A stretch of 64,000 bases of DNA, taken from assembly GCA_040954595.2 (NCBI GenBank), contig CM082583.2:6386001-6450000 (forward strand), given 5' to 3'. The stretch comes from Balanoglossus misakiensis. Taxonomy: Eukaryota; Hemichordata. Below the pieces are notes generated by a model. That model was not told the DNA's origin. It saw only the letters and a list, made by a program, of their open reading frames with translations, and ran no database searches. The stretch's first letter is position 1; every line of letters starts with the position of its first letter. Positions 1 through 15,072 of the stretch are shown here, piece by piece. The position numbers and the translations under genes are program-made.

Positions 1-3000
1 TAGACCTCAGCCACCAATCGCGCATTTGATAAAGAAAACCATCGAAAATAGTGCCGAAAATTATCAGTTTTTAGGTGTGTTAGTTTTTGTTTTCAGAATG
101 ATCATATTGCCATAAATCACCTTTCGTAAAATAAAACAGTTGACTACTGACCCAATCCACAATGAAATGCAAAATCCGAAATATTAATATAATCATAAAG
201 AAAGAGTATTTAAAAAAAGAAAAAGAAAAAAAACACAACGACAGATCAAAACAAGAACGGACACAGTGGTTTATGCTTACTTTAGCCGTCGCCCAGAACA
301 ACACCGATGTATCTTGCGGTCTTAGCCCAAAACCAAACATGGAACTTTGGGATAAATGAATCTGCGTGGATATCTACAAAGTCTTATATCAACCGAGATC
401 CAGCTCCGCGCCGACAACTTTGAGTGTCTTTTGCACACAATTTTTATCACCCGCAACTAATACTTTATTACGAGAGCCGTCATTCAACTTCGACGAGCGC
501 ATGCGCATTGGCTTTCTGTCGTCACGGGGGAGGATTATTCTCGTCTCCGTCAACATGGCTCTCTCGTTTCTCTCACCTTTCTGTGGGACAGTCAAACTGA
601 AACGGAACAGAGTGACATCACAGAAGAGACTATATTAAGAACGGCTATGATAACACGCTGCTTGGGGTAGCCTTAAATATGTTGTTTTGATGATATGCAC
701 GAACAAACCTTAAGGGGGGCGGAGGGGGAAACGGGTATATTTTTGATTAATATTTTCCCAGCGGAGGAGACGCTTGACGTGTGGTCAGTCAGTGATCGAT
801 ATAGAGCACAGTATTTGTTGAGAATGTGCGAAAGTTGTGCTAATTTCAACGAGTAAAAAATTGTTATTGTTGAAGGGGGCGCCATATTTGTCCGTTCGGG
901 GTCTGCGTCGTGTCTATAGCTAGTTGAACCGCCGCACCGGAAACGAACCTACTGCCGGCGTCGACGAGAATGTAACTCCACCTATAATGGTGAAAATTAA
1001 TTTTGCACGACATATTTGCAACATAACTGTTTGGATACTTTATTGAATCAAATGCAATTTGTGTCAAAAAAGCGCTACAGGAACGATTTGAATGCGAGCA
1101 TCAATAATGTATTCTCCCCAGTAAACCACCGCATTAACGTGAAAAATTACACCACCGACACACTTCCAAAATCTGATACGAAAAAAGTCTTTAAAAAATT
1201 GCGCTGTGCAATATTTATGCAAGGCCTTTGAATTGACATGTTGGGAGACCGAGCATAAGAAAATGGAGTGACTGCGATGAGTGAAATAGAATAGCATGCG
1301 ACAAATATTTCATAGTATCAGACAAGTCGTGGTAATTTGAGTATTCTGAGAATATCAACATACCTTATTCAAGTATAAAAACTTGTTTCTTTAATACTAC
1401 ATACATCAAATCAAAGGATTTCTTGGCCTTTTGTGTTTGTTTGTTATAATATCAGCTAACTTCAGTGGGTGTATTATTTATGTTTTCTTCGTACAGTTAA
1501 AATTATCTATATTTTATTTGTTATCAAACTTCCCAGTTCCTGTGGAATCATGCGTTTCAAGCATTTGAATGAAAATAATTGTTGTCATAATTTTATTTCT
1601 TGATTTGACTGGTGACGTTTCGTCAAACTTCTCCTGCGGTTAGTCAGTATTGCATAAATTACAGCCACACGGGCCAAAGTGTATTCCGGCGCCTGTCACC
1701 TTTCGAGACCAAGGCGTACTCTATTCCGGTGAAGATTATCTGTTTGACGATTATACACTGTATTTATCATCCCAGCAGCATTTCGACTTGTCATACGCTT
1801 ACTGCGATATTCCATGTGTCTTTGTCATAGTACGAAAGATGTCCGTCCATTGTAGGTGTCACTAATACAAAATCGTGATATTTGGTCTTAGCAAGAACCT
1901 TCCTGTTGCTAAATTTCATCACGTGGCCAACCCAACAAGCCCTTTGGATGACATGCCATTTCACAATTTCTACTACAACAGCGATGCTCGAATCACTTTT
2001 AAATTGTTACTCGACTTGTGTAATTGATCCAAGCCAAGTCTGTCGTGCCGTGATTAGAGCCCTTGTCACCTTGCGCTAAGCCCTTTTCAGTTACTTACGC
2101 TGATTTAAACAATGAACGTTCATTACGGTGTCTCCGCACCTCGTACTTTTGAAGATCCTGTAGGAAGCTGGTCCGTGCACGGCCGACATTCGAGAAAAAT
2201 AATCGACGAATTCCCACTTTGAGTCGAGTGAGCGTAAATTGGGTGATTAGAGGTAACATTTAGAGCGAGAAACAATGCGGTATGAAACAAAATAACGTAA
2301 AAGGAAGCTGCCAATCTCGACCAATCATCATTATGTCTCACAGAATCAATATGTGTAAATTACTGTCAATACGTGGCCTTTACGCAATGTGACCACGTTT
2401 TTTTTGTTCTGTGTCGTATAGACTAACGACGGGGTCTGTCCGTGACGGTCAGAGCGTAGAGAGATGTAAAATACACCCTCGTTGTTCATCAGCAGAGAAC
2501 AAGCAGGATGTGGAAGATCGGTAATGACGCGATGAAAATCCAGTTACCGGTGCGGACGTGGCTCGTCGTCTTTGCGGTATTAAACCCGGAAATGTCGCGT
2601 TAACTATCCCCGGTTCGCAGAAGTCCTAATTTTTATTCCTAAAGTGTCTTTACACGGAAAACAATGGAAAGTACAAGTGAAATAAGTAGCGTCAAGTCGG
2701 CCACCATATGCCAGTGGCACCATTCTCTTTGGCTCTTTCACTAACGAAGTATGGTTTCATTAACACCTCTTTTATTTATGCCTGTTTCCAAGTCAATGTG
2801 CTAATTAGCACTGAAGGGCGCGACCAGTGTGTACTGTGATCACGGCGGCCAGTGGCTTTATTCGAGTCGCAAGCCCATCATTTTTGATGTGAATAAACAT
2901 AATACAATAGCGGGTCCTAATTAGATACAGCGGGACTTTGTGTCACCAGAAGTGATTCATCTTTAGAGATATAAATATGTGTGGCTTGTTTCGGTCTGTT

Positions 3001-6000
3001 TTCGATAAACCGGTATTGTTGTACATGTAGTGGCTTTGCTGAAGACGAGCACAGACGGACGACAGTTACGGCCAGTGTATACGCCATTGCCCCCCTGGTA
3101 ATGTTGTATCCGAAAACGAATGGAAATCAGAAAGGGACCATAATGTCACGCGTAACGCGTATTTGAATATCATCTAATAAAGTTATCTCATCTATCGCGG
3201 CCCTCTACAGGGGCAGAAATGTTCTTCTTTTAAAATCCGTATTTCCATTTTATTCGGAGTTCTCGGCAAGAGTCGAAAGGGCAGATATGGTTTCAACTAA
3301 TTGTTTGTTTTCTTTTCTGAACGTAACACGTATAAAAAAAACGTGAAGTACAAATCAGCGCAGAAATATTCCTCCCCGGTGTCTTCGTCGGCGTAATGTC
3401 GAGAGGACTGGAGGTGATGTTGTTAAAAGACAATACATGTTTTTTATGTCAAGATCATGTTAGAAACAGCAGCTGCTGATCGCAGCAGATCTTGTTAACT
3501 CGTCGCTATTTACAATTACTAATGGGACAAAGACCTGGGAGAAAATGTACACGCGAATTGTGGTTTATTAAATGAGAACGCCGGGTCCCATCTGCTATGC
3601 AGAGTTAATTTGATCACGTCCACGAGTTCTCTTTGTGTAAATACCGTACGAGGCCCGTCATTGGCATTTAGTGGCGCGATGGTCTGGTTGTAAAACCCAT
3701 TGTTACTGTGCAAATAATCCCTTTCCGTAAACTGTAATTTTACTTGCTTATTAAGCCCAACTTACAAGTAATCACTGAGTGAGTGGGGGTCTTTCTGTTT
3801 ATAGCCGGTAATCACCAATAGATCCGAGGAAGTACTGACCAACGCATATTGTTTTTCTCTAGTCTTTGCCCCCCAAAGGAAACTATTATAAGCCCTGTTG
3901 GGAATATAGTATTGGGTCGTACAACAAGCTGTCCCCTGGATTACATTGAATAACCCTATCAAATCAGGAGGGTTTGGGGGTAATGACTAACCCCACGGGG
4001 CAGCGAATCTTTGAAGGGTTTCAGAAATCCGTAGGGATGTTTAAAATGATAAAATTAGCAAAGGATGACCCCTTGATTTTGACAACATCTTCCTTTTGAA
4101 ATTACTGTTGTTGTTATTAAAATTTCGCCTTATTCAGTCACAGAATTCAATAACTGTACAGTGCACATGTTTTAAATAGCGCTCAAATCCCAATCTTGTA
4201 AAAAAAAAACATTTTTGAATCCATTCTCAGCATGGCATAAGCAATCCCAACAATTACTTAAGAAGATATTTTTTCTTGAGTCAATACCGTGATCGCTTGT
4301 GAGTCAATCGTGGTTTAGCGAACATTATCGATGAAACAACTGATAAATAGCCGATTAACCCACGTGAAAATTATATCTCTGCATATTCATTCTTAGAATG
4401 ATACTGGCATAAGTGATTTTTCAAAAAAAAAAAATTAAGAAATCTGTGTCAAAAGAGAAAAATAAACGCAGCAATAATATACCCTATCTACAGCGTCTGG
4501 GATAAAGGTAATGAATATGAAAATATTATTCTATTCAAAGATATCTTTTCAGGCGCACAATTTGTGAAGCTCATTGAATTCAGTATAAATGTAAGTCGTC
4601 CTTCTCAATACCTAAGTCGTTTATATCTGTGGACCACAACTTAAAACCGAAAATAACGTATCATTTTGAAAAGGTCCCTCTACTCCGAGATTGGGACTGT
4701 TTTTCCTGTGTGCAATTCTCAAGCCACCAATTCGGTTTGTCAAACACGATAAGGCGTTATCAAAGCATCGTTTTGTCTTGTAAACGAAAATTACTAAACA
4801 ACACAAGTAATTCTCTCGGGGAAACTCGGCTTATTGGCCAATAGGGTTATCTTCATGCAGAAATAAATAGAGAAAAAGAATTACACATTTATTTGATAAG
4901 CGCTGCTATCTGCAGAAATTCTATCTATGCGTGTATTTAGACTCAAGTGCAGCAGTGTTCCCGTTTATCTGCAGCGCGAGTTGTGCCCCATTTCAACTGT
5001 CTTGAGAGCGCCAATTCCCCGTCAAAATTACGGAGATTTTTCTCCAGACGTAATCTTCTCCCACTGCCATAAAATTAAAAGCCACGATAAGAGCGCGTTT
5101 GCCTTGAGTCAAGAAACGTAGCCATGTAATACCTTTAGTTGTGCAAAAAGAGTGACATGACACTAGTAAAGTTTTGATTTTCCATAGTTAAGATATCTGG
5201 CCAGGATTTTATCTCTAAGTACACGCCAGTTATGATTAGGACATCACAGGGGATTATGTCGATTTACACTGTGACAATGCCCAGGATTTCTATCGAAGTT
5301 CGGTCACAACGTTAACTCATTGCAATGCGCTTCACACAATGAACGTGCATTCTGGCCGTGGGTAATATGTGTGTGTGAGCCAAGAAGAGATGAGAGAGAG
5401 AGAGCTACGTGTTGACATGCGCAGTTAAAACCTTTGTCACCAGACTGACAAATTCGACTTGAATTTTCTGCATGCATTACTTGAGGTTATCCTTCGTCTA
5501 GGAGAGCATGGTTGCAAACAATTTGGCAGATATTGACACCTTCGCTCTATTTTCCGCACGAAAATGCGGCGAAAAATGATAAAATTCGAGTATTTAAACA
5601 CCGGTATTTAAATACAAAATCAAAATCATTTCTTTAGTCGTAAAATTCAATAGAGAATGGGTATAGGCATGTTCAATATGTTGTTTCAGACTCATTTTGC
5701 CTCATCCACGAGATTTCATGGAATGATCAGAAACTAGATAATAGGCAGAAATACTCCACGACTACATTGTTTACATGTTTTATGAAATGTTATGAACTTC
5801 ATATATCTGCTGTCGAATCTTTCCATGCACTTGATAACAAAATATACAGCTATTTGGGCATAGCCTACTGGTATTACGCAGTTTGAAATCGTCACGTTGA
5901 CGGACTGTCGCGAAAAGAATCGCCAAAGTTTAGAACGACCCTATCCGTTCAACTGGCAACTGCGTCGATTCCAGGTGTGTGCCATTGATATTCATGTAGG

Positions 6001-9000
6001 TTAGCTATCACAGCGCCCACGATGCACGAAGATTCATTAATAGCCATGCCTGATAAAATCAAAGTTTTCATCAGGTTGCATGCTAGCCCAGCGTTAGTAG
6101 GGATTTACAGCGGGAAATGGAGGGGGGATCGTAGCGACCATCAATATTTTTCTTATCTCTTGTACTATCATTAATTACTTTATTCACATAAACATGGACT
6201 CTAATAGCCATTCAATCTCTTTTCTAATCAAATGAAGCTATACATCTGACTTTTTACGACGATTTTTCTACGGCGAACACATGGGCGCGGAATGACACTA
6301 ATCCCCCTGCAACCAGCTGCCGTGCATTACGCTCCCGTTCTTCAGATTACTCATCCACCGTTAACCCAGCTAACGGATCACCATAAGCATTTTCTCTAAA
6401 GCAGGAGAAATTAATAACATTTCCTTTTGGATTATTATGATAAATTTTAGGAGAGCCTCTCGCGCGTATCAAGGCACAAGTTGGAGTGCATGGTTTGCGG
6501 ATTTAAATAAGTGTTGGTTTTTTCGTGATTCGACGTCATTCCGACATTATTTCAGAGACTGGGAATAGACGGGAGTTGAGGAAAACACGACTGTACATTA
6601 TCTCTGGGGGAACGGTTGTTTCGAATCAAACGATAGCCTTTAATGCTACTACAGTGGCGCTATGAAGGCAACAAGGTATAGCTGTCAAATTTCTTTCCGT
6701 AATTGCCAACTTCTTGAACACTAGGATGAAAGATGAAGCACGTCTCTTACCGAACGTCAACAAAACTAATCTGGCCACACGCACACACAGTCATATACAC
6801 AAGACTGAATTTCCCCCCTTTATTCCATAGTACTTAAAAAATCTCTCTTCAGCCTGTGGAACGCAGCAATTTTTTCTGTGTGAAATTCTCTCTCTTCATT
6901 TTTGCTGCAACATAAACTGCCTTGAGGGTGGCGGCTCCATGGTTTGCATTGGAAACTAGCTAGCAATTTATTACTGAATGTAAAGTTTAGTTTTAATTTA
7001 CAACTCTGTAAATTGGAAGGAAAATTGCATTTATGGGGTACAAAATAATTTAAGTGAAGAGGTGGTGTCAAATATTGGTTCATTTCATGAGCAGACTATT
7101 GTGGAGGGGAGACCTCGCGTAATCTAATCAATTTACAAGAATTGATTGTGTCAACACGCCATTTACAATACATTATTGAATCCTGAATTAGAGTAACATC
7201 CAGTTTGACAAACTATAGCTGTAAAAAAGAACAAAATTTGCACAATACGTGAATATTTGACCACAATGCAAAGTAAACAGGGCCGTATTAAGTTAATCAT
7301 GTTAATCATACGCGAGGGTTTAATTAAATGCGCATGCCTGGAAAAATTCATCAATCAGTGTGTCATCTGCTTGCTGAGACCGAAAACATGTTTTCGTCTC
7401 TGTCTGTCTGTCGAAAACTATACGGTGCAGTAGACGCATTACAAGTAAACAGCTTTGTATAGAAGAGCATGGGCGTTGGCCATGGATAAAAGTTGCATTT
7501 TTCTGTTTTCCGCACATTTCAGCCAAATCTGCGCCCAAGCGGGAGATTTGGCAGCGTATTTTTTCAATTTTGATAGGTTTATGCGATTTCTAACCAAATA
7601 AGGGGCGAAGGAGCAGATGAAGTATAACTACGATAATTAAAAATAATCAATGAAAAAATCAACGATCGCCTATATAAAAAGTCGCAATTCAACTTTACCG
7701 TTATAAAAAGACAAAATTACATATCCTTAATCTGCTTGCATCATATACCGAAGACGTGTTGAATTTTTAACCAGTCTCGGTTTGGATATAAGCGATAACG
7801 AGTATTTAATTGCCTTATGCGTGTCCCCGTGAGCACGGGCATTATATGAGACCCTTAACGATTTGATCGGAGAAATTTCAGAAGCGAAAGTAACGAAGAC
7901 GGTGACGAATCTGCAGGGCAAGATTTAAAGCGAATAAGACTGCCTAGCCTGCATCAGGAAGCGATTAGCGACAATCCCACTATTTAAGGATAAAATTGGG
8001 TAAATAAGGCCAAATACCGCATGTCCGACAACCATTACCAGCACAAATTGAAGAGCTTTGATATGATCCCGTCTACAGCTCTCAATCGTGAGGAGAGGTT
8101 TTACGAAATTAACATGCTGACTGGCCTAAAGATAAATGCCCAGTTAACATCTTCTTCGCTTTATTGAGGTTTAAAAGAGAAAAGATTTACTGTTTTTCAG
8201 TTTCTATCAACTTTATTATCCTCTTTTTCATCAGGGCTGTTCTTGATCCTGACTGATGGCTCATTCCGTCTCGCCTAATCCCTGATAACAACTTGAGATC
8301 CGCGCAGCGGACTTGTCATTTAAGGCAAGAAAGATAAAAGTTCTGGAGGCGTTTAAATTTGTCGTGGCGTAGCTTCAGTTACTGATGTAAGCGGTCAGCG
8401 CGCGCTGTGATTGCCATATATTTTGCCGGAACCCGGGCTGACCTTCTTTGCTTTCAAGCCCTCGCAGTTCAATTTGCTAATGAATCACGGAATGCGACTG
8501 TCTAGCTTTATTTTAAATCTCTTATACAGAATGTCTAGTATGAACTAGTTCTCAGAGAGCACATGCATTACCTTTGATCACGTGACTGAAAACCGGCCAC
8601 CAAGACTAACTTTATATTGCTTTATTATCAACGGTCACTTAGTGAAAACAGAAAATTGTACACAATTTATTTTGCTTGGTTGATTTATCATATTTCATCG
8701 ATTCTACACGAGCACTGGCATATTACGTCTCAGCGAGAACAAAAACAAATCTAATTCGTGAATCAACTCGAATATTTCGGGCACCTCCGCAGTTATCGCT
8801 TTCTTCGGTTCTGACTTGAGTTCGAAACGTGTAGTATATACGTACACAAGAGTTCTCGTCATAAATTAATCCGTCCCCACCCCCCAGAGACTTCAAATCG
8901 GGACTGATTTCCATCGTTTCACGGGAATCTGTACATTCACTGGATGTAATCAAGAACATAAAAATAACTTACAAAATCGAGACAACGTCACTGCATTAAT

Positions 9001-9738
9001 ATGCTTATCCCTTGGAGAAAATTAACACGTCAATGTGCGATGTAATTTGTTCTATGGTTAGGTGCAAATGCACGACTCTTGTTATTTCTTTCCCCGGTCC
9101 CACGGTCTGACTCGAATAAAGGGGGCGTCACCTTGCACCCCCATCGCCTCTGAAATACTACTCCACAAAATACTGCGTGACACAGAAATCATTAACAAGC
9201 ATAAATACTCATGCTCTGTCTAGTTTGTATTCAATCAAATCTCAAATCTGGCTAATAATCGCAGTATTTCAACTAATCTTATACTTTACCAAAGTCTTTC
9301 TTCAGAGAGCCTGAAAGCAGGCCTTAGGAAGTGGATTTTTATGTCAATTACTACGGCCTGGCACCAATAGACGTCTATAGAACGGTAAGAAGATTTGAGT
9401 CTCAGAGGTGTGTCGGTGTAGTTTGGCGCATTCAGAAACCGAAGGGACAGGTGGTTGTCAGTCGCTCCGAGGTATTGAGGAATGATCCTTGTCTTTCGTT
9501 GTCTCTGTTTTCTTGACATGACAAGAAGTGAACTGCTCAGCAAAATCCTCTGCGTCGGCCTGTATGTAAAACCAGCCGCTGAAAAGTTAAGCAGACGACA
9601 ATGATGTTGTGAGCGAGAACCCGAAACCGAGACTTTTGTTGAGTGTAGGCTTAATGGCGGATGACTCAAGTCGTCGGCATCATCGACGCTTATTTTGCAA
9701 GCACCGCAGATTTTAACAAACAGCCGCTGAAAATACAT
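1..9738. other. Gene-free DNA
   Basis: All open frames are under about 95 codons, without recognisable domains, conserved spacing or plausible splice chains. A short GA run near 5393 and scattered A/T homopolymers are present. No RNA gene was recognised. Confidence 0.6.
490..560. promoter_or_regulatory. Promoter-like cluster near the window start
   Basis: A palindromic NRF1-type GCGCATGCGC at 497-506 is followed at once by ATTGG (inverted CCAAT), in locally GC-richer sequence, with CAACATGG about 45 bases on. No exon can be confirmed downstream; the short frame at 555 lacks a convincing donor. Confidence 0.25.
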
Positions 9739-10102
<364 letters not shown>

Positions 10103-11012
10103 GCGCAGAAACAAAGTGCAACAACGATGACTCGACAGCAACGTCCGTAATAAACAGCGCGACTAATAGTAATAGGTTGATAGCTCATGGCAGTAGCTCG
10201 TCCCTCAGCCATCAATTTGCACGCTCGCGGCGCGATAAAAGACAGACGGAGAGTTAACAAAGCAGGGACTTTCCCGACACTTAATTTTTCAACGTCAACC
10301 CTTAAACCAACTCTTGATGTGCAGGGCTATCTCCTCCAAGCTACTGTATGTACCCAAATACCGGTTGAGAGAGCGAACCATCTGTTCAGGATTTCAGAGT
10401 TCTAAGATGATAGTTGTTCGATGTACTACTCAAGGGAGCAAGTGTCTTATTTGTGACGATTTGCAAATCTTAGATGTACGACACACTACTTGACGGAACA
10501 TCTTTGCCTGTTTCCTGTTTACATTCAAGAGGATTTTGTAGGAGGGGCGTGCGATCAAAGACTATCGCTGGATTGTTTGCGGCTATTTTTTCTTATCTTG
10601 TAGATTGAGTAAAATCACATTGAGGGTAATTTTAACCGCAGAATATCACAAGGACGATTGTGTTCGGGAGACAATATTCATTAATACACAGCATGGTAGA
10701 CGACACAATCTATTGTTATGTGCCTGCAAAATTCGCCCTGTAAATTGCCTGTAGCTGTAACTTTGTATTGTTTTAGCGTAGTTGAGACGTACAACAATGA
10801 TTCTATATATTAACTGCACTTTCTTGTTCTTGTCCCTATAATCTACACCTTCATCATTATAGCTATGACTGAATGGCGTGACGTGTGTATTACCCGTCAG
10901 CCAATAGTACCGGAAGTCGCCATTGTGAAAAGCTGACCGACCATAAAATTAGTTCGATGAGGAGACAAGCGTCGGGTTTCATAAAAAGTTTTATTGTTAA
11001 AAACTTGTTCTA

Positions 11013-11050
11013 CCAACGTTTCGATCCTTCACTGAGGATCTTCTTCAGGG
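11013..11050 (-). other. Penelope/hammerhead-like motif
   Basis: On the - strand the order is CTGAAGAA, GATCC, an 8-nt loop, GGATC, GAAAC. That is a perfect 5-bp hairpin between boxes resembling the hammerhead ribozyme core (CUGANGA, stem II, GAAA). Such motifs occur in Penelope-like retroelement terminal repeats. I could not find the stem I partner or a reverse transcriptase, so it may be a fragment or a decayed copy. Confidence 0.4.
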
Positions 11051-13956
11051 ATCTAAAAATAGCAAAATGTAGGTGGAAAATAAAAATGAGCTGTATGGTC
11101 AAAATCTCATTGAGTATTGTAAAATTACTCTTTAAACTTCGTTGACGTGTCCACGTGACACTGTTGTATATTTCAATTTTCCCTGAAATTTCACTTGGCT
11201 TACCATAGTAATAATCAAATGAAGAATGTGGAGTTTTTCTTAGAGTTTTTCATCTGGCTGATGGATTCACACCAACAGAAGTACGAGGATATAAGGTCAT
11301 GTAGGGGTCATGAAAATGGCCTTTTCCGAGGGGATTTCATTGACAGGACAATTGCAGTGGCACGACATTCGAACTTCGCTAAAATGCGCCAGTATTTGCA
11401 TGCGTTATTGTTTATCCGGGCGTGATTTTACAATTTTGCTAGTACAAGTGTACATAAACATAGCAATAGATAGTTCTGTATACAGGTGATGTCATAATAT
11501 AACGCAATTATAACAGACGTCATCACCCCGATAGGTTCATTCTACCTTCAAAATATTCTATTAGCGGCGACTAGATTAAACTAATATTTTATTTGGGTCT
11601 GCATAATTGTCGCAGTGTGTGGATATGTATTGGTTCTACAATTTCGCCAGTAATTCAATTTTGAGATGAATTCAAATTTACACAACGTTCAGGTGGAATA
11701 CATTGTATCACTAACACAAGCGCGTTTTTCTGATGTAGTGTAGAATCTCCCGTACTTCTGCCATGCAGGTAAATAATTTCAATTCTGAATCAATATTGTG
11801 TGATATTACAGTATTAAGTCTCTTTGTGTCTCGTTTGACTCGATGCACCGACTTTGGCAACTGCCCTAAACACTGCGCCCGCGGTGAAATCACGTGAGAA
11901 ATCTCCTTCGAAAACTTTGTCTTTCATTTCCCGCCTTCATTTCCCCCCACCTTCACTTGCACTTTAGACGGGTGGTGGCAGATCCGCCGCATTCAACAGT
12001 CGCCATCTAAAATGTAATTCCAATTTATAAGTCTGTGCTGTCAGAAAAACTATAAGCCGCATTTGTGGAGGGCCCAGTATTAATTTCCCGGGGAATTCGC
12101 CGGAGACGGGTATTAACAACATTTATACATTTTCAAATTTATCTAATGGGGTGGAGATTTAGTTAAGATCCAAGTATAAATTGTCCATACAAATAGCTGG
12201 ACTACACATATCATGCGTTTCTTACTTTAACAATTTCATTACATCCAAGGGTTTTAAGACTCGCGGCAGATGGTCCGCAGCACGAGTCAATGATTGGAAA
12301 AGGGGCTTTATGTTTGACGAGATACCGTTTTCACACAGTCGAGCTGCTCGCAGGGAGTATTCATCCTTAATCTGCTAGAATTTATTTGAAGTCTCCCAGT
12401 AAAATACAATCTGTTCCAAGTCGATTTAATTACGCTAAACTGGATTTAGGGGGGATACGGAGTGTTTTGCAGTGGGATTTGTTGATAGTAATCCAACTGC
12501 CTTCTATTCACTGCGTAATTCCCATTATGTTGTACCATAAGTCCGTACACTTTGACTAACACAAGATAAATTAGAAAAATATTGAAGGCGAATTGGTAGC
12601 CAGGTAATTGATTCCTCGTCTGGTTAATGCGTCGTTTAGTCCAAAGCATTCCGTATCCAACATCTTCTTGTAATAAGGTTAAGCCTGGATGCAAGAATAG
12701 GTGTCTTAATTTAATAGAGACTTACTAATTTAATGAAACATGCCTTTCTTTTAAATGAGTTGGAAAATGTATATGCTTAACAAATACCGGCGGATAAATG
12801 TGGCTGGCCATTATATGATTACAGTCGTGTACATCTAGGGGGGGTTCAGGTGCGCATGCGCCCAAATACTCGTATTTAACCTCCTAAGGAAAGGGAAAAT
12901 ACACAGCTCAAACTCATTCGCAAGATTAAATTTTAATATTGATGCGGCAAGCGTGTCCATGGGGCTGTTATGGTTTTATATTTAACGTACATTCAACAAT
13001 CTGCGGAGTTCTACACCTGGAGCCGTGTTGACTCAACTGTACAGGACTTCCATGTACACCGGGGCTAGATTTTGATCAGTACATACATGATGCATCGCGT
13101 ATTTGTGAAGCCGAGGCAGAGCGGCACTCATTAATCTTGGCGTCAAAATCACCAGCGCCAAAGCTTACATAGACTCGAGAAGACGAAGAAGAGAAAAAAA
13201 TACTGGAACAAACTATTTCCTGTCTTATCTCGAGAGCTGTAAATCGTGAGAGACTGTTAATGTTGATCAAAAGTGTAAAGTAGAGGCGCTGTTTTAACTG
13301 AATTAGACGTGTATGCGGTAACGATGATGGTATAGTTCAGGTGTTGCGGCTTGATATTAACGACTCCGCGGAGTGCGGCAGCGTCCCCTCCACGTGAGAC
13401 CGCAGATACACACCGTGCCTGCGTGTTCTACTTTTGCCGCAGTTCAATGCAAGATACAGTAAGCATCGCAGAAGTGCATGAATCTAACAATTAGCCACCA
13501 ACGAAAACCATCTGCTGTCATTTGAAATAATCAAACCAAGCAGTTGCTTCACAACGTCACGTGTTTCAGCCGTCTATTAATCCAGTATTGTCGTGATTTC
13601 CTATGGAAATCATCAGATTTACTCATTAAAAGTTATGTATGATTATTAAAATGGATGTAATTTATATCAGTTCAAATTGCCAACGTCAGGAATATTTAAG
13701 GTAGCGATGCAAGTTTACCTCAGTATCAACTTTTTTTTCAAAACCAAAGGACATAAAATACATTTTCAGAAAGCTGAGTATGCCATAGACAGTTTACTCA
13801 AAACCCCAAATTGATACGTTTATCTAAAATGTCATTTTTTAAGTTCCGGAGATGATATCGCTGTCTTAGATAGAATATCTCAATTGAAACAAGAGCCTCC
13901 ATGGTAAAAACGTCCTTTTTATTTTGCGCCCCTTTCCTCAATCGACATTTTCTTGA

Positions 13957-13984
13957 CCCCCCCCCCTCCACCCCACCCCACCCA
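13957..13984. repeat. C-rich tract
   Basis: Poly-C passing into CCACCCCACCC; the other strand is G-rich and could form a quadruplex. Confidence 0.75.
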
Positions 13985-14947
13985 TCGGTATGGTAAACAT
14001 CAGATGCACTGGTAATTAAGGTCAAAGGTCAAAAGAGAGCAGCGATTTCACCTACCCTTCAATTAACCCCGACGAAAACATGTGTTATGTACAATACGTG
14101 TTACATGAAAGGAAATTGTATGGTGGTTAAAAAGTATTATCGTCAGGTAGTTTGAAGAATTTTACATGCACATCAAGTATTATTTGATTCCCGCTATAGA
14201 AAAAGGGCAATACCGGGAACATTGTAGATCCAGCCTCTGGTGCCACACGAAGAATTTAAATAGGAACATTTGATTTATAAGATATGCGAGGTTTTTTTTT
14301 ATTGCTTCTGGGAATTTCAGTAGTCAAACCCCTTACTCCGTTCGGGTTTATCCGGTGGATTTCATTTCGCTTTATTCTTAGAGCCACCAAGATCACACAT
14401 ATCAAAAATTGACATTCTTCAACCATTATGAATATTGTACGGAGACGCACACGACCGTTGAACACAGGGCAATTAGTTTTTGTGTCAAAGAATATTGCAA
14501 ATTGTCAAAGATAAATATCTAGTTAGTTTTAACAAGTGCTTGTAAAACCTGAGCACTGAATGCAATATTCATATCAATGTAAGTATCATCAAGATCCTAA
14601 ATATCGTTTTTCGTGTTCTACTCACTTGCCATCTTTTATTTCGTGTCATATAACCCTTTTCGCTCAGATGATTAATTTTCCATTTCCGGGCTATTTTTAA
14701 ATAGTATTTTGTTATTTTGCCTACATGAATGTGGTGTTACTCGTGTAATACGTCAATAGAGTTTCCTGTTTTTACAATAACAGAATGAGTGCAAAAACAC
14801 TATCATTAATTGTTCCTTTATCTGGGGCTACGAGGAACCGTGAGGAGAGATTACAGCGCCATGCATGTACTTCATGCTAAATGTTATTGTACAGGTATTT
14901 GCGACAAGGACGACGACAAAACAACAACATCTACAATACAGCGGACA

Positions 14948-15014
14948 CACCACCATCATCATCACCACCACCACCACCACCACCACCACCACCACCACCA
15001 CCACCACCACCACC

Positions 15015-15070
<56 letters not shown>

Positions 15071-15072
15071 CC
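14948..15072. repeat. Compound CAC and CAA trinucleotide array
   Basis: CAC/ACC units (about 14948-15030) pass directly into CAA units (about 15031-15072). Open frames in three phases (His/Gln, Pro/Thr, Thr/Asn) reflect the repeat, not a gene. Confidence 0.97.

Larger units (their letters stand above)
10103..14947. other. Gene-free DNA
   Basis: Apart from the hammerhead-like motif near 11.03 kb and the C-rich tract near 13.96 kb, I see nothing supportable. A GCGCATGCGC palindrome recurs at about 12851. Confidence 0.6.
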
